Shown in pieces: positions 20,700 to 29,894 of a DNA stretch of 30,308 bases. The stretch is from Cerioporus squamosus (Eukaryota > Basidiomycota > Agaricomycetes > Polyporales > Polyporaceae): assembly GCA_022592435.1 (NCBI GenBank), contig JABYQS010000326.1, positions 1 to 30,308 of the forward strand, written 5' to 3'. Made by a program: the position numbers and the translations under genes. Below the pieces are notes generated by a model that ran no database searches, was not told the DNA's origin, and worked only from the letters and a program-made list of their open reading frames with translations. How positions within the stretch are numbered: the first letter of the stretch is position 1; every line of letters starts with the position of its first letter.

Positions 20700-22560
20700 G
20701 CAGCTTTGGCAGGCTGTCGCAGGAGTTAATCGCGACAAAGCTTCGTGCCTGCCCGCCCTTACCGAGTGTTCGTCTAGCCATAGAGACCCGCTAGTGGAGG
20801 AGCGTATAGAGGGAGTGGAGGTGCCGTTCCGGGTGCGCGGCGTTCTGGTTCTGTGCGGCGCACGTTGCCGGGTGCGTCGGAGCCCGAAAGTCCGTCATTG
20901 GGCGCTACAAGTTGCCAAAAGCGTACAGAAGCCCAGTTCTGCGCTCTTGTATGTTGGTTTCTTTCCTCTCTGTCGTTGCTCCTCATTCCTCTGTGTCGAT
21001 CATGCTAGCCATCCCGATCTCTCAGTTCCTGGGACTCGTCGGACACCCTAGGCAGTCACACGGACCAGCAGCTCAGGGGAGGCGGACTCTCCATCGAGGT
21101 GCCACATGTTCCCTACTGCTCGGTTCTCGTACTGACCATTCAGTCTTACCGCAGGCAGCGCTCATCCTTCACATAGTCTTAGGCAGCGGCCGCGACCGAC
21201 CCGTTCAGTTAGGGACACCTCGCAGCCCAGCAGCGGCAAGGGGCCATGTCAACCGCGTTTATCGTCAAGGGCGGACCAAGTGAGTCGCAGCACCATGTCG
21301 CAGGCTCCGTTGTGACCAGGAGACTAAGGCTCTATCTTCTCCATCGCAGACAGACGTCCCTTCACTCACAGTCCGGTTCATTGGAGTGCGGGGACACTGA
21401 GAGAGGCAAGAGGTGGGAGGCGAGAGCTCACGTCGGCACGCTTACCGTGGTGATAGTTACGTCAACTTGGTTACGTCTTCTGTGAGTGTATTGACAGCAC
21501 TTTTGCCTTAGTCTTAACAGCGCCCTTGTGTCATCATTCTGAGAAACAGTCAGAACCTCGACGGGGTGTGCTCGTCTCAGCTGCAATTGTTGACCGAGGG
21601 GAGCCGTCGCTCGTCACCGGACCTCTGTTCAATTTGAGGTTGCGCCATAACACTCGTGCATCGCGGCAGTCACGGCTTTACGGTACGCGCCCCCACCAAG
21701 CCTGTCGACAACTGATAGTCTTAGTGGAACTCGTCAGGAGCTTGAGAGCTTACGTCGCATGGCCGGTGGTCATTGGCCTAGCGCCTTAATGGCGTCTTCT
21801 TTTGCCCCGGCACGCGTTCAGCCCTCTGGCGTCACATAGCCTGCGTCTCTCCTACGTAGATGCCCTGGGGGGTTTCCGCAGGTCAATCAGGGGTACGCAC
21901 TAGCCAACCTCCTCGTTGCAGGCACGGCGCCTCATCTTGTCCGCCGAGTGAGTCGCAGAGGTTGGTCCCCGCTAATCGTGACCGTACGCTCTCCTGGTTC
22001 ACTGCCGCTACTAGGGCGTGTAAGGCTACTTATCTCTTCTTGTACCAGACGCAGAATGATCGAGAAGTCGTTTGTGTGCTGCGGAAAGCGTATCTGCAGC
22101 CAAGATTGAAACGTTCAGATGGATTCCGTCAGAGTCCAGATGCTGCGTTGAAAGTATGTCCTTTTCTCCCTGTCCTTATCGGTTACGCTGGCCAGGTTAG
22201 TCCTGCACGCGCATTACTCATGCAAGTCTTCATTTCGCAGGCAGTCTTGTCTCCTCAGGCATCCTGAGTGGACGCAGTACACCCTTCTACGTTCTTACTC
22301 ATCCACGCCTGGCTGGACGGGCGAGCCTTGTAGCCCGGGCACCTTCCCCGGGGAGGCCGGGAATACTTCAGCCATCACTGACGGATAGTTAGTATCATAT
22401 GTCTCCGTTAGTGCCGCGTGTCAGCCAGGTGAGCAATCATGTGCCATGACTTATCTCCAGCCCAGGCATCACGTCAGCGCCAACTCCTTTCCATTTCAGC
22501 ATAGCGATGGGTGGTCGCCCATGTTATATATACATGAATTCACATGGGCCAGGCGTGAGG
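20700..22560. other. stretch without a recognised gene (LINE 5' side)
   Basis: Only short frames on both strands. It lies upstream of ORF1 in the LINE sense direction, so its left part is probably LINE 5' UTR. Where the LINE ends and older sequence begins cannot be seen directly, as no clear target duplication occurs near 20.7 kb. Confidence 0.35.
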
Positions 22561-22581
22561 CAGCATCCTGCACCCCGACAT

Positions 22582-23193
22582 TCATTCTGCATCGGCCACG
22601 GCCTTACGCACGCTAGTGTAAGGAGTTCCTGATCGCGCTCCACTACTGCCCCGTCGTTCGCCCGCATATTCCCCGTCGTTCGCCCGCATATTCCCTGTCG
22701 GTCGTCGTCGGCCCATCCTCTTCCGTGCCTCCCTGAGGTCTGGGTACTCGAGTTCGACCTCTGTCACGGCATTTCCTTTGCATTGGTTCATCACCCTGGC
22801 ACAGGAGTGTCCATCCTCCAGCCTGGTTATCTCTGCAACCCTTCCTACTATGTGAGGGTCGTAGGTGTCGAGCTGATCGGGTGGGACTTGAGGTAAGGCA
22901 TATGCGATGGGTGTGACGGCAAGGATTCTGACTCGCCTGCCGATTGTGATAGGTTCGTCTGGCATGACCGTTAGGTCGTAGACGTGCTTGAGCTCCCCTT
23001 GTGCCCCACCATAGCTTGTGCGGCTAGCTCCCTTCCATCGTGCGGCGAGTAGGAGATGGGGAGTGCAATGCGGTGGGGGAATGGTGGTCTTTGGGATGGC
23101 GAGCATCGCTGGTCGTTGTCTCGTCGCCTTGTATGTCTGCGAGGGTACTGGTGGTGGATGGCGGTGAGACGTGGCACTCTCACAATCTTTCAA
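22582..23193 (-). CDS. hypothetical protein, 203 aa, unknown family
   Basis: Single open frame on the minus strand. The first ~30 residues are polar and Pro-rich. A central block (YDLTVMPDEPITIGRRVRIL, VPPDQLDTYDPHIVGRVAEI) looks like a compact beta-rich domain, followed by an Arg/Gly-rich basic tail. A repeat of roughly 20 bp (CGTTCGCCCGCATATTCCC twice, about 22660-22700) encodes a duplicated EYAGERR-like segment in the tail. The start may be the ATG at 23193 or the internal Met in RPAMLAIPKT. No domain is recognised. It shares strand with the LINE and may lie within the element's long 5' region or be an older fragment it landed beside. Confidence 0.45.
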   Translation of the reverse strand: MKDCESATSHRHPPPVPSQTYKATRQRPAMLAIPKTTIPPPHCTPHLLLAARWKGASRTSYGGAQGELKHVYDLTVMPDEPITIGRRVRILAVTPIAYALPQVPPDQLDTYDPHIVGRVAEITRLEDGHSCARVMNQCKGNAVTEVELEYPDLREARKRMGRRRPTGNMRANDGEYAGERRGSSGARSGTPYTSVRKAVADAE

Positions 23194-23199
23194 AGTCCG

Positions 23200-24245
23200 A
23201 ATTTATGTGAAGCGTTTACTGCAAGCGTCTGAAGGAGTGTGTTCGCCTGGGAGCCGGCCGGCAGCATCCGTGAGGCAGACAGAGGAGAGAAAGGACAGGA
23301 TGCACCATGATGGTGCAAGGAGAGAACACCCTCGTCTCCATCACTCTTGTACTCTTGCCTGCCCTCTACCTTCTGGTCATGTAAGCCTTTTACTTGGACG
23401 TTCTGCGGGTTTCCGGAGTCACGTGACCTGCCTCTATCTTGATGTCATGTCCACCTGTGCCGACCTGAGCTCGGCACATGCTATTGGTCTGAGGCTCACG
23501 AAACCGCACACCGCATGCAGGCTCTTCGTGAGCATCCAATGCTCATGGCTGGGGCTACGGTTGTGCTCGTTTGGGAGAGGGCTCATGCTACCGGTAGCTG
23601 CAGGGACATCGGCCTGCCACCTGCCCCGGGGCACTCCGGCTAGTCCCGATTTGTGCCTCATCTAGCACTGCGCGGGGGTCCGTCGGAAGCTAGCGACGCT
23701 ATCCTGAAGGCACCGACCCAGAACTAGGGCCCATTACGCAGTCGGCGCCTCAGGCCGTCGGTCGTCTCCGGCACGCATGTTGAGGGTCACGTGGCAGAGT
23801 TCCTGGCTTCCATGGCCGCCTGACGCACGGGGATCTCGGCCATGTCGCAGGGTTCAGGGTCTACCAGCCTTCTGACGCGCTCGTCAAGAGTTCTGCTGGC
23901 ATCGTCTCGGGTGGAGGAAACAAGACCTCCAGCCCTCCCAGTGGCCAGCGGGCTCGTCTGGGGCTGGGGAAACAGAGCGGCCATGAGCCGTTACTCCTCA
24001 CTTCGATAGCTCGAAGACACGTCGTGGACGTGGACGCCTCGAAAGGCGAGATTGGACATGGTCCTCGGGTGCGGCACCCTTGATCGCGGCGAGGCTTTCA
24101 GCACTCATGTTGAGCGATCCCCTACTCCTTTCACTGGCATTATGCATTAAGAAACTTAGGAGAGGACCCGGGTATGGCTGCTCCTAGGAGCCAGGGACCG
24201 CGGGAAAATGCGCCGTGTTGGCGGTTACAGGAAGAGGAGCGTCCC
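23200..24245. other. unresolved stretch, possible minus-strand gene remnants
   Basis: Minus frames at 23787-23984 (MAALFPQPQTS...) and about 24000-24110 (MSAESLAAIKGAAPEDHV...) look protein-like and lie next to each other, but the gap between them offers only a 38-44 nt candidate intron that does not restore the frame. They may be decayed exons. No domain is recognised. Confidence 0.25.
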
Positions 24246-24260
24246 CCTACCAGTGATTTT
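24246..24260. repeat. 15-bp copy of the LINE 3' junction sequence
   Basis: CCTACCAGTGATTTT here matches 9627-9641 exactly, the sequence at the LINE poly(T) border. It could be the second copy of the LINE target-site duplication, in which case the insertion spans 9.6-24.2 kb including the LTRs. See findings. Confidence 0.35.
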
Positions 24261-24398
24261 ACGTGGCCAGAGATGACGAAAACATCAGCAATGGGGAATG
24301 GAATCGGAATGACGTCGTATGTATGCAAGCGCTACGCGGGCACCGAAGCAGAGCTGCGATTACGGCACTTGAGCTATAGGCGTAGCAGCGCCTCGGAA

Positions 24399-24480
24399 AT
24401 TGATTGAAATTAATTAAATTAATTCACGGCCGCAGGCCATGCAGGCTCTCTATGGCTCCCCTCAATGAGAATTAATTCAG
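24399..24480. other. AT-rich patch with TTAATTAA-like repeats
   Basis: A short AT-rich patch (GAAATTAATTAAATTAATTC, then GAGAATTAATTC) sits in otherwise GC-rich DNA. A nearby perfect 7-bp hairpin, CCGGCGC-TAAC-GCGCCGG, lies at about 24555-24572. No gene is seen from here to about 25040; a plus frame at 24711-25058 is open but not recognisable. Confidence 0.4.
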
Positions 24481-25053
24481 TGACACCTCGGGCACGTTAG
24501 ATGCTATTATCTGCGTCTGTCTGAGGTACTTGGGAGGTTGACCGATTTTTCTTTCCGGCGCTAACGCGCCGGGAATTGCACAACAGCAGTACAGGGCGCG
24601 CTCGCGCAGATTTGGTGCATTTCTGTGGGCTTCACCTGCGTAACAAACCTCTTCATAAGCTCTTATGCATGTATTTGTACAGTCTCAGGTGTGATTGATG
24701 GCACGATGCCATGCAGGAGAGGCTCGCAAGCCTGTATGATGTGCTGAGCGCCTATCTATCAGCAGTGCGACCAGGAATCAATTGTTCCCCCTCCTGCCCA
24801 AAATCCTGTCCTACGCCAATACCCTCATTGTGTTGGTACATACTCTGTCTACCCCTTGGCCCTTTTTTGAGCTCAAACACTGCAGAAACGAAGCGGAAAT
24901 TCAAGTACGAACATCGGGTGGCCGATTGTTTACTTGAGTTACTTGCTACCAAATATAGTAAGTCAAATTCAAACTCAGTCAAGTCAGGTCTGCGCTACAC
25001 CTATAGATCAACTGCCGCGATTACTGTACCATTTGGAATGATTCAACCAGGCC

Positions 25054-25220
25054 TGTGACCTGTGACAGGCCGATTTTGGTGAACAAATTCGACCAGCTGG
25101 CCAGTGACCTGTGACACCGGCCAAATTTCAACCAAATCTAGGGCACACGAAGCGTGCTGGCCCCCCAATGGCACAAGCGCCTGGAGGGCGGGTTCAACCA
25201 GCCCTCTGGTGACCTGTGAC
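25054..25220. repeat. three GTGACCTGTGAC repeats
   Basis: The 12-mer GTGACCTGTGAC, or a one-base variant, occurs at about 25055, 25104 and 25209, each near a TTCAACCA or TTCGACCA box. The reverse-complement core GGTCACAGGTCAC also occurs inside the MITE at 9270-9513. It looks like the remains of a related non-autonomous element or a short interspersed repeat. Confidence 0.5.
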
Positions 25221-25710
25221 ATCATCCTGAAGTTCAACCATATCGAGCCGTCCACAATCGAACTTGAAGGTACCCCGCCTGTTTATGCCGGGGGTACATG
25301 CAAGTTCGCAGAAAACACTGTGCAGCCTCCTCCTGTGGACAGAATGAGCTCAAATTCGCTACGTCGGTAGTCCTATGTAATCGCTACACAATGAATCTGT
25401 TTTCATGGCCCAACGACATCATGATCGTCGTCAACTGGCGATGCGCGTGGGGCGGCGGAGGCGCTTGTGCGCCCGCCCGTGGCGGGCGACGGCGCGCCAG
25501 TGCCTGTGCCGCCTCCGCGCTCATCTTATCCCGTGTTCCGCCTCCATTCCGTCCATCGTGCGCAGCTGCCAGGCCCACCACGCATAAACCACCTCCCACC
25601 CAGCGCCTTGCAGAGTGCTCTGCACCCTCCGAACCCTCCCGACGGTCCAGACACCATCCGGCACAACCTCCTCGCCGCTCGTTCGACCCGCCGGCAGTAG
25701 GCTCAATAGT

Positions 25711-26375
25711 CCATCCGCTTGGGTTCAAAGTCCACTACGCAGATTACCCAAGCGGCTGGTCAAACTCGGGGCCCCCTTGGCAGGACATCCGTATATGGAC
25801 CCCATGTGAAAACGTACTTAGAGAAATCGCGCATATGGCCCTTTGTGAACACCTTGAGCAACAACCCCAGGATAAGAAACCTCTCCCAAAATGCAATAGG
25901 GAGACTTCTCAGAGCATAACCATCCATATCTATACGCTCAATACTTTGTAACGCCCCCGAGATATGAGAACATCATGTTACGGCTCTCGAGGGAGCGTTC
26001 ACGCCCTAAACACCCGCGAGCAGAGAGCTGTGCTGACACCCCTGTAAGTAAGCGCTTGGGGTCAGGGAGAGCCTCTTCGACACTCTTAGGCAAGCTTGTT
26101 GTCGGTTTCCCGGGCATGCAGATGTCTGCAACAGAAATAAGTATATACATCATGTTTGGTGCATGTGTAAGTAAGGACGACCATCACAAAATAGTTGGTT
26201 TTGCCTCCAGGAAGAGTGCTCTCAGTGCTTTCATGGAGGGCCGTTTACGCGATTTCACCAAGTACGTTTTCACACGGGGTCCATATACGGACGTCCTGCC
26301 AAGGGGGCCCCGAGTTTGACCAGTCGTTCGGGCATCTGCTCTCTTTCCGCACTCCGCTGATGCCCGATCGACTGG
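25711..26375. mobile_element. foldback element with hairpin-capped inverted arms
   Basis: Long inverted arms (about 25756-25842 and 26235-26323) match at roughly 90% over about 87 bp, starting CTGGTCAAACTCGGGGCCCC. Outside each arm is a hairpin: left 25711-25724 pairs with 25746-25759 (13 of 14 bp, 21-nt loop); right 26320-26336 pairs with 26359-26375 (16 of 17 bp, 22-nt loop). The hairpins share shape and CCA...TGG ends but not sequence. The ~390-bp interior has no convincing ORF and contains an imperfect stem-loop around 25950-26012. No flanking target duplication was found. It is probably a non-autonomous DNA element; the superfamily is unknown. Confidence 0.6.
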
Positions 26376-26505
26376 TTCTCGGGTCTACACCGGCAGCTGT
26401 CCCTGCCCCGCAGCGTGCCCCGCATCCTTACCCCGCATACGTCATCGGCAGCTCGCCCGACGCGGGGAGTCCTTAGCAGGAGATGCACGGAGTGTGATCA
26501 CAGGC

Positions 26506-27480
26506 ATGGTCGAGGAGGACAGCGAGGGTGGCGACGGTGCGTGTGCGCCGCTTCTCCGCCCTGCACATGCGAAGGCCTTCACCAATGCGGAGGAAGTCGG
26601 TGGAGGTCGAGTGACCGGGACCGGACCTCATCGAGCGACTGGGACCGGACCTTATCGGGCCTCAGGGAGCTGGAGACTGGATGAGACGACGCATGCACGC
26701 CGCCTCCGCCGTTCTCCAGCTCTCTCTCCATTACCCAGGTGTGTGTACGGCCTGAGCAGGGTGGGAGAAGGTGTCGCTGGTCGGTCGAGGAGGTCGCGGC
26801 CGACCTGACCTCATCCAGAATGACAGTGAGCTGGACAGAGGTGGAGACGACGCGTGCGCGCCGCCTCCGCCTGCTCTCCACTCTCTATTGACTCTGGGGC
26901 ATGCGTCGGCCTTGAGGAGATTTGGGGAGGGCGGCACAGGGCGAGCGACCGGGTCGCGCTCGACCTCACCTTGTTTGAGGACGACAGGCAGCTGGAGAGA
27001 GGTGGAGACCACGCGTGCGTGCTGCCTCCGCCTCTTCTCCAGCTCTCTCTCTATTCTCTGAGTGTCCGTACGGCTTGGGGATGGTGGAGGAAGCCGGCAC
27101 AGGACGGTCGAGGTGGTCGCGATCGCCCAGACCTCGTCGAAGATGACAGGGAGCTGGAGAGAGGTTGATACGATGCGCGTGTGCCATCTCCGCCTGCTCC
27201 CCACTCTCTCTTGGTACTCGCCTGTCCGCAGCGCTCGACTCATGCCGATCAGCATGGTGGCAGGCGGTGACGGGCTGTCGGCATCGTGGAGGCGTCGTCC
27301 AGCACGATGATGCGCTGGAGGGATGCGGAGAGGACATGTTCGCGCCCTCTCTGCCTGTTCTCCGCCCTATCGCGCTGTGTCGGAGTAGCAGGGGCTTGAC
27401 GAGGGAACCTGTCAAGGTCTTGCTTTGCGAGACCGACACCGGTGTGGGGGAGGAGGGCCTAGGCGACGAGAGGGCAGGTG
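26506..27480. repeat. degenerate tandem array, 161-bp period
   Basis: A conserved box (GAGCTGGAGAGAGGTGGAGA, followed by CGACGCGTGCGCGCCGCCTCCGCC) recurs with starts at 26667, 26828, 26989, 27151 and 27312, spacings of 161, 161, 162 and 161 bp. A diverged unit precedes it (about 26510-26660, roughly 10 bp short) and another may follow near 27474. Units are diverged at the base level but keep length. Open frames running across the array on both strands follow from the repeat and are not called genes. Confidence 0.75.
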
Positions 27481-27489
27481 GATGAAGGA

Positions 27490-28390
27490 GAGGGCGACAA
27501 GCTGCGTCCTTGCACACACCTCGTTAGCCTGTTTGCACTCTTGCAGCCCGGATGGATCCCGGCAATGGGATCAGCAAGGAGGCCTGTCGTCAATAGCACA
27601 AGGCAAATCCGTTGTACAAGTCGCCTGGGTAGTGAGCGGGTTCTTACAGAGCACGGAGGAGGGAGTGAGGACATACGGCGAGCGCCAGAGCTAGCAGGGT
27701 GGCGCGGACAGTGTCGGAGACGATGCGCGGGTGCTGTCCCAGCCGCTTGGTACTGTGCTGCTTCTCAGGGGTCTGTACAACGTGCTGATAAGACGCAGAC
27801 AGTGCAGACCAGAGTGCAGCAGGGCGTGCATACCATCTTCTCTGTCCCTCCCTTCTCCCAGGTCAGCGGACCGTCTTGAAGATGTGCTTGAGGCTCGGGG
27901 ATGGAGGCGCAGAGGACGAGGGCAGATCAGGGGCAGGGTAGGCGGGTGTAGCTCACAACACAGACAAGCATGTATATACATCGATCAAGCCCGTCGCAAT
28001 CGTTCAACAATCAGTGTATTTGGACAGCAACAAATGGTCCGCCCACCACTTTGCAGATGTGCGCGCGATGGGTTTGTACAACAAGAAAAACATCCCAGCC
28101 TCCCATTCATGGGCTTCCACCTCACAAACCCACTACTTCGTATCACTGGTGTCCCTATCAGAAGGCAATTTTTGCCGATGTTCGAAAGACTCACCAGCCG
28201 TCATGCCCTATAGCATTAGTCTACTGCAACACTGCCCTTCCTGTCTACGATACGACGCGTCAAGCTATGAACAAACATGGGCAAGAACACTCACCTGGAG
28301 TCGAACCAGCTTGCCACCTCTTGCAGCGAGTGTTCAGCTTCTCGAACCAGGCACGGACGACTGCTGGTGTTGCACTCGGTGAGTGATCAG
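27490..28390. other. no confident gene
   Basis: Several overlapping frames are open, including plus frames at 27970-28386 and 28014-28382, but none has a recognisable domain and two frames compete over the same bases. Possible minus-strand splice signals occur at its right edge (see next entry). Confidence 0.3.
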
Positions 28391-28626
28391 ACCATCTGCT
28401 ATTGCTTACTGGTCACCTCACCCTCGTATTCACCACCCTTGCTCATGCAACCCATCGTCCTCGCACCTGTCATTCCACCTTCCAAGTGCGTCCCCTGCCT
28501 GTTGGTATCAACCGGCCCCGAGATCGTCTTCTCACGTTGAACGTGTTCGCCCCCAGTGGACATGTGCGAAGAACTCATCGTTGGCAGTGAGTTAGAGATG
28601 ATGGTGGTGGCAGGCAAGCACGACAC
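28231..28626 (-). other. possible spliced minus-strand gene fragment
   Basis: A minus frame from 28626 encodes a polar peptide (MSSSHMSTGGEHVQREKTIS...). Further on, a short exon-like reading (CLVREAEHSLQEVASWFDS) ends exactly at a GTGAGT donor (about 28293-28298), followed 54 nt later by an ACAG acceptor with a CTTGAC branch-like site. The two readings could not be joined by an intron of normal size, and the exon after the acceptor is short. It may be a decayed gene. No family is recognised. Confidence 0.25.
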
Positions 28627-28869
28627 TGCTGCTGTCAGCGTACTCGCCGGCGCCTTGCGCCTACGAGGAGCTAACGCCGAGGCATGGGGAACTCAATCTT
28701 CGCAAATTGTTCCCCTGGCCTCGACGCTTCCCCACCCATATGCACCATGCCCCAAGAAGCGGCACAAAGTGATGGAGGGGTTGCCAGCGAGGAGACACGT
28801 CCAATGAGGCGTCTCCTCGCTCGTCCTTGAACGAGGTCCGGGATGCGGAGGGCGGCAAGACGCGTGCCA

Positions 28870-29398
28870 AGCTTCACTCTTGCAGCGCACAAGGGCTGCG
28901 CAGAGGAGAGGAGCGCCAGGATGCGTCGCTGGATGCATCCCGCTGCTTGTGTTCAGAGGACTGTGAGGATGCGTCATTGCACGCGTCCGGCTGTCCTTTG
29001 GGGCGCTATTGCAAGGCACGCAGGCGGCGGAGAGGAGGAGTGTTCACGCTCTTGCAGCGCAGGGCGAGTGGGAGGTCACAGAGGGCAGCGAGGTGCGTAT
29101 TTGGATGGGTCTTGTGGTTCTTCTTCCCGCTTTTGCAGCGTAGGCGGGCGGCGAGGAGCAGCGAGCCACCAGATGCGTCTATTGACGCGTCTCAGATGTT
29201 GTAGGAGGCCGAGCGAGGTCGGGAGGCTGCTCGCGTCTCGCAGCCTGTCTTTGCACTTTTGCAGCGCACAGGAGGCTGGGCAACGAGCGATGAGCGGGTG
29301 AGGAGCGAGAACCCATTGGCTTCACTCTTTTGAACCCCAGCGATGCGTCCGGCAGCTTTCTTCGCAATCTGGCAGTGCAGGCGGGCCGCGGGGAGCAG
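28870..29398. repeat. degenerate repeats with TTGCAGCGCA and GATGCGTC boxes
   Basis: A pyrimidine-rich box ending TTGCAGCG(C/T)A recurs at about 28880, 29053, 29134 and 29259, with weaker copies near 29330 and 29365 and outlying copies at 27541 and 28321. Between them a GATGCGTC box recurs (28920, 28971, 29173, 29340). Spacing is irregular (about 80-170 bp). It looks like an old, rearranged tandem repeat; the open frames across it carry no domain. Confidence 0.5.
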
Positions 29399-29880
29399 TG
29401 TTACGACTATCACAGGAGTTACCAGTAACGGACTTGTACTTTTACTCTCACGCGATCAGTTTGTCTTATTGTACTACTAGTTAGGCAAGTCTCCAGAATG
29501 TTCTTGTATATTCTAGTTCATTCTCTTTGTTACTACTACAGAAGAGTACGGACACGAGTAGTACTTACCAGAATCTTCTCTACAAGTACTAGAACATTCT
29601 TCCGCAGCTTCACAACTTGTATATAAGGGGCGACGTCTTAGAGCGACCCCCAGCTTTCAGTCTCCTTTGCGAATAACGAACTGTTCCTCGTTATACTCGC
29701 TTTCACCCGATCTTACTAGTGTTCCCCTTCGATAAGGTGAACCGTACTAGTAAGAGTTCAGCATAGGCTTTATACTAGGGTTCGCCTCGGAGTAGGCAAC
29801 CTGGACTAGTATATTGCAGGCGGCTGGACAGAACGACCTTTAAGGCTCTTTGGTTTAAGGTCACGCTCGAAAGCGTAACA
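29399..29880 (+). mobile_element. 5' LTR of Tf1/sushi-like retrotransposon (LTR C)
   Basis: 482 bp, TGTTACG...CGTAACA, near-identical to solo LTRs A and B. Unlike them it is followed by a primer-binding site and leader, so it is the 5' LTR of an element continuing past the window. Signals: TATATAAG at 29620-29627; AGCTTTCAGTCT at 29652-29663, the likely transcription start region; a long stem-loop at about 29712-29755 (CTTACTAGT...ACTAGTAAG with inner pairing); a second stem-loop at about 29770-29812 (TATACTAG...CTAGTATA); and ACGCT-CGAA-AGCGT near the 3' edge. The left flank is AGCAG; its partner would lie beyond the right end of the element. Confidence 0.88.
29620..29627 (+). promoter_or_regulatory. 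LTR TATA box
   Basis: TATATAAG lies 32 bp upstream of AGCTTTCAGTCT, normal spacing for an RNA polymerase II TATA box and start site. The same arrangement is present in LTR B (plus) and LTR A (minus), so the solo LTRs could still drive transcription in and around the LINE. Confidence 0.7.
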
Positions 29881-29882
29881 TT

Positions 29883-29894
29883 AGACTGAAAGCT
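29883..29894 (+). other. self-priming primer-binding site
   Basis: AGACTGAAAGCT starts 2 nt after the LTR. It is the exact reverse complement of AGCTTTCAGTCT (29652-29663), which sits 32 bp after the TATA box and so probably forms the RNA 5' end. No TGG-type tRNA primer-binding site is seen. This is the arrangement known for Tf1 and sushi-group Ty3 elements, where the RNA 5' end folds back to prime reverse transcription. Confidence 0.8.

Noticed and set aside
26731..27517. Long frames on both strands through the 161-bp array
   Set aside because: They follow from repeat composition; the period is not a multiple of three and no domain appears.
28277..28330. tRNA-like T-arm (GGTTCGACTCC on the minus strand)
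   Set aside because: No A box, anticodon arm or acceptor stem of the right size is found upstream.
27970..28386. 138-codon plus-strand frame
   Set aside because: A second frame of similar length covers the same bases, neither shows a domain, and possible minus-strand splice signals overlap.
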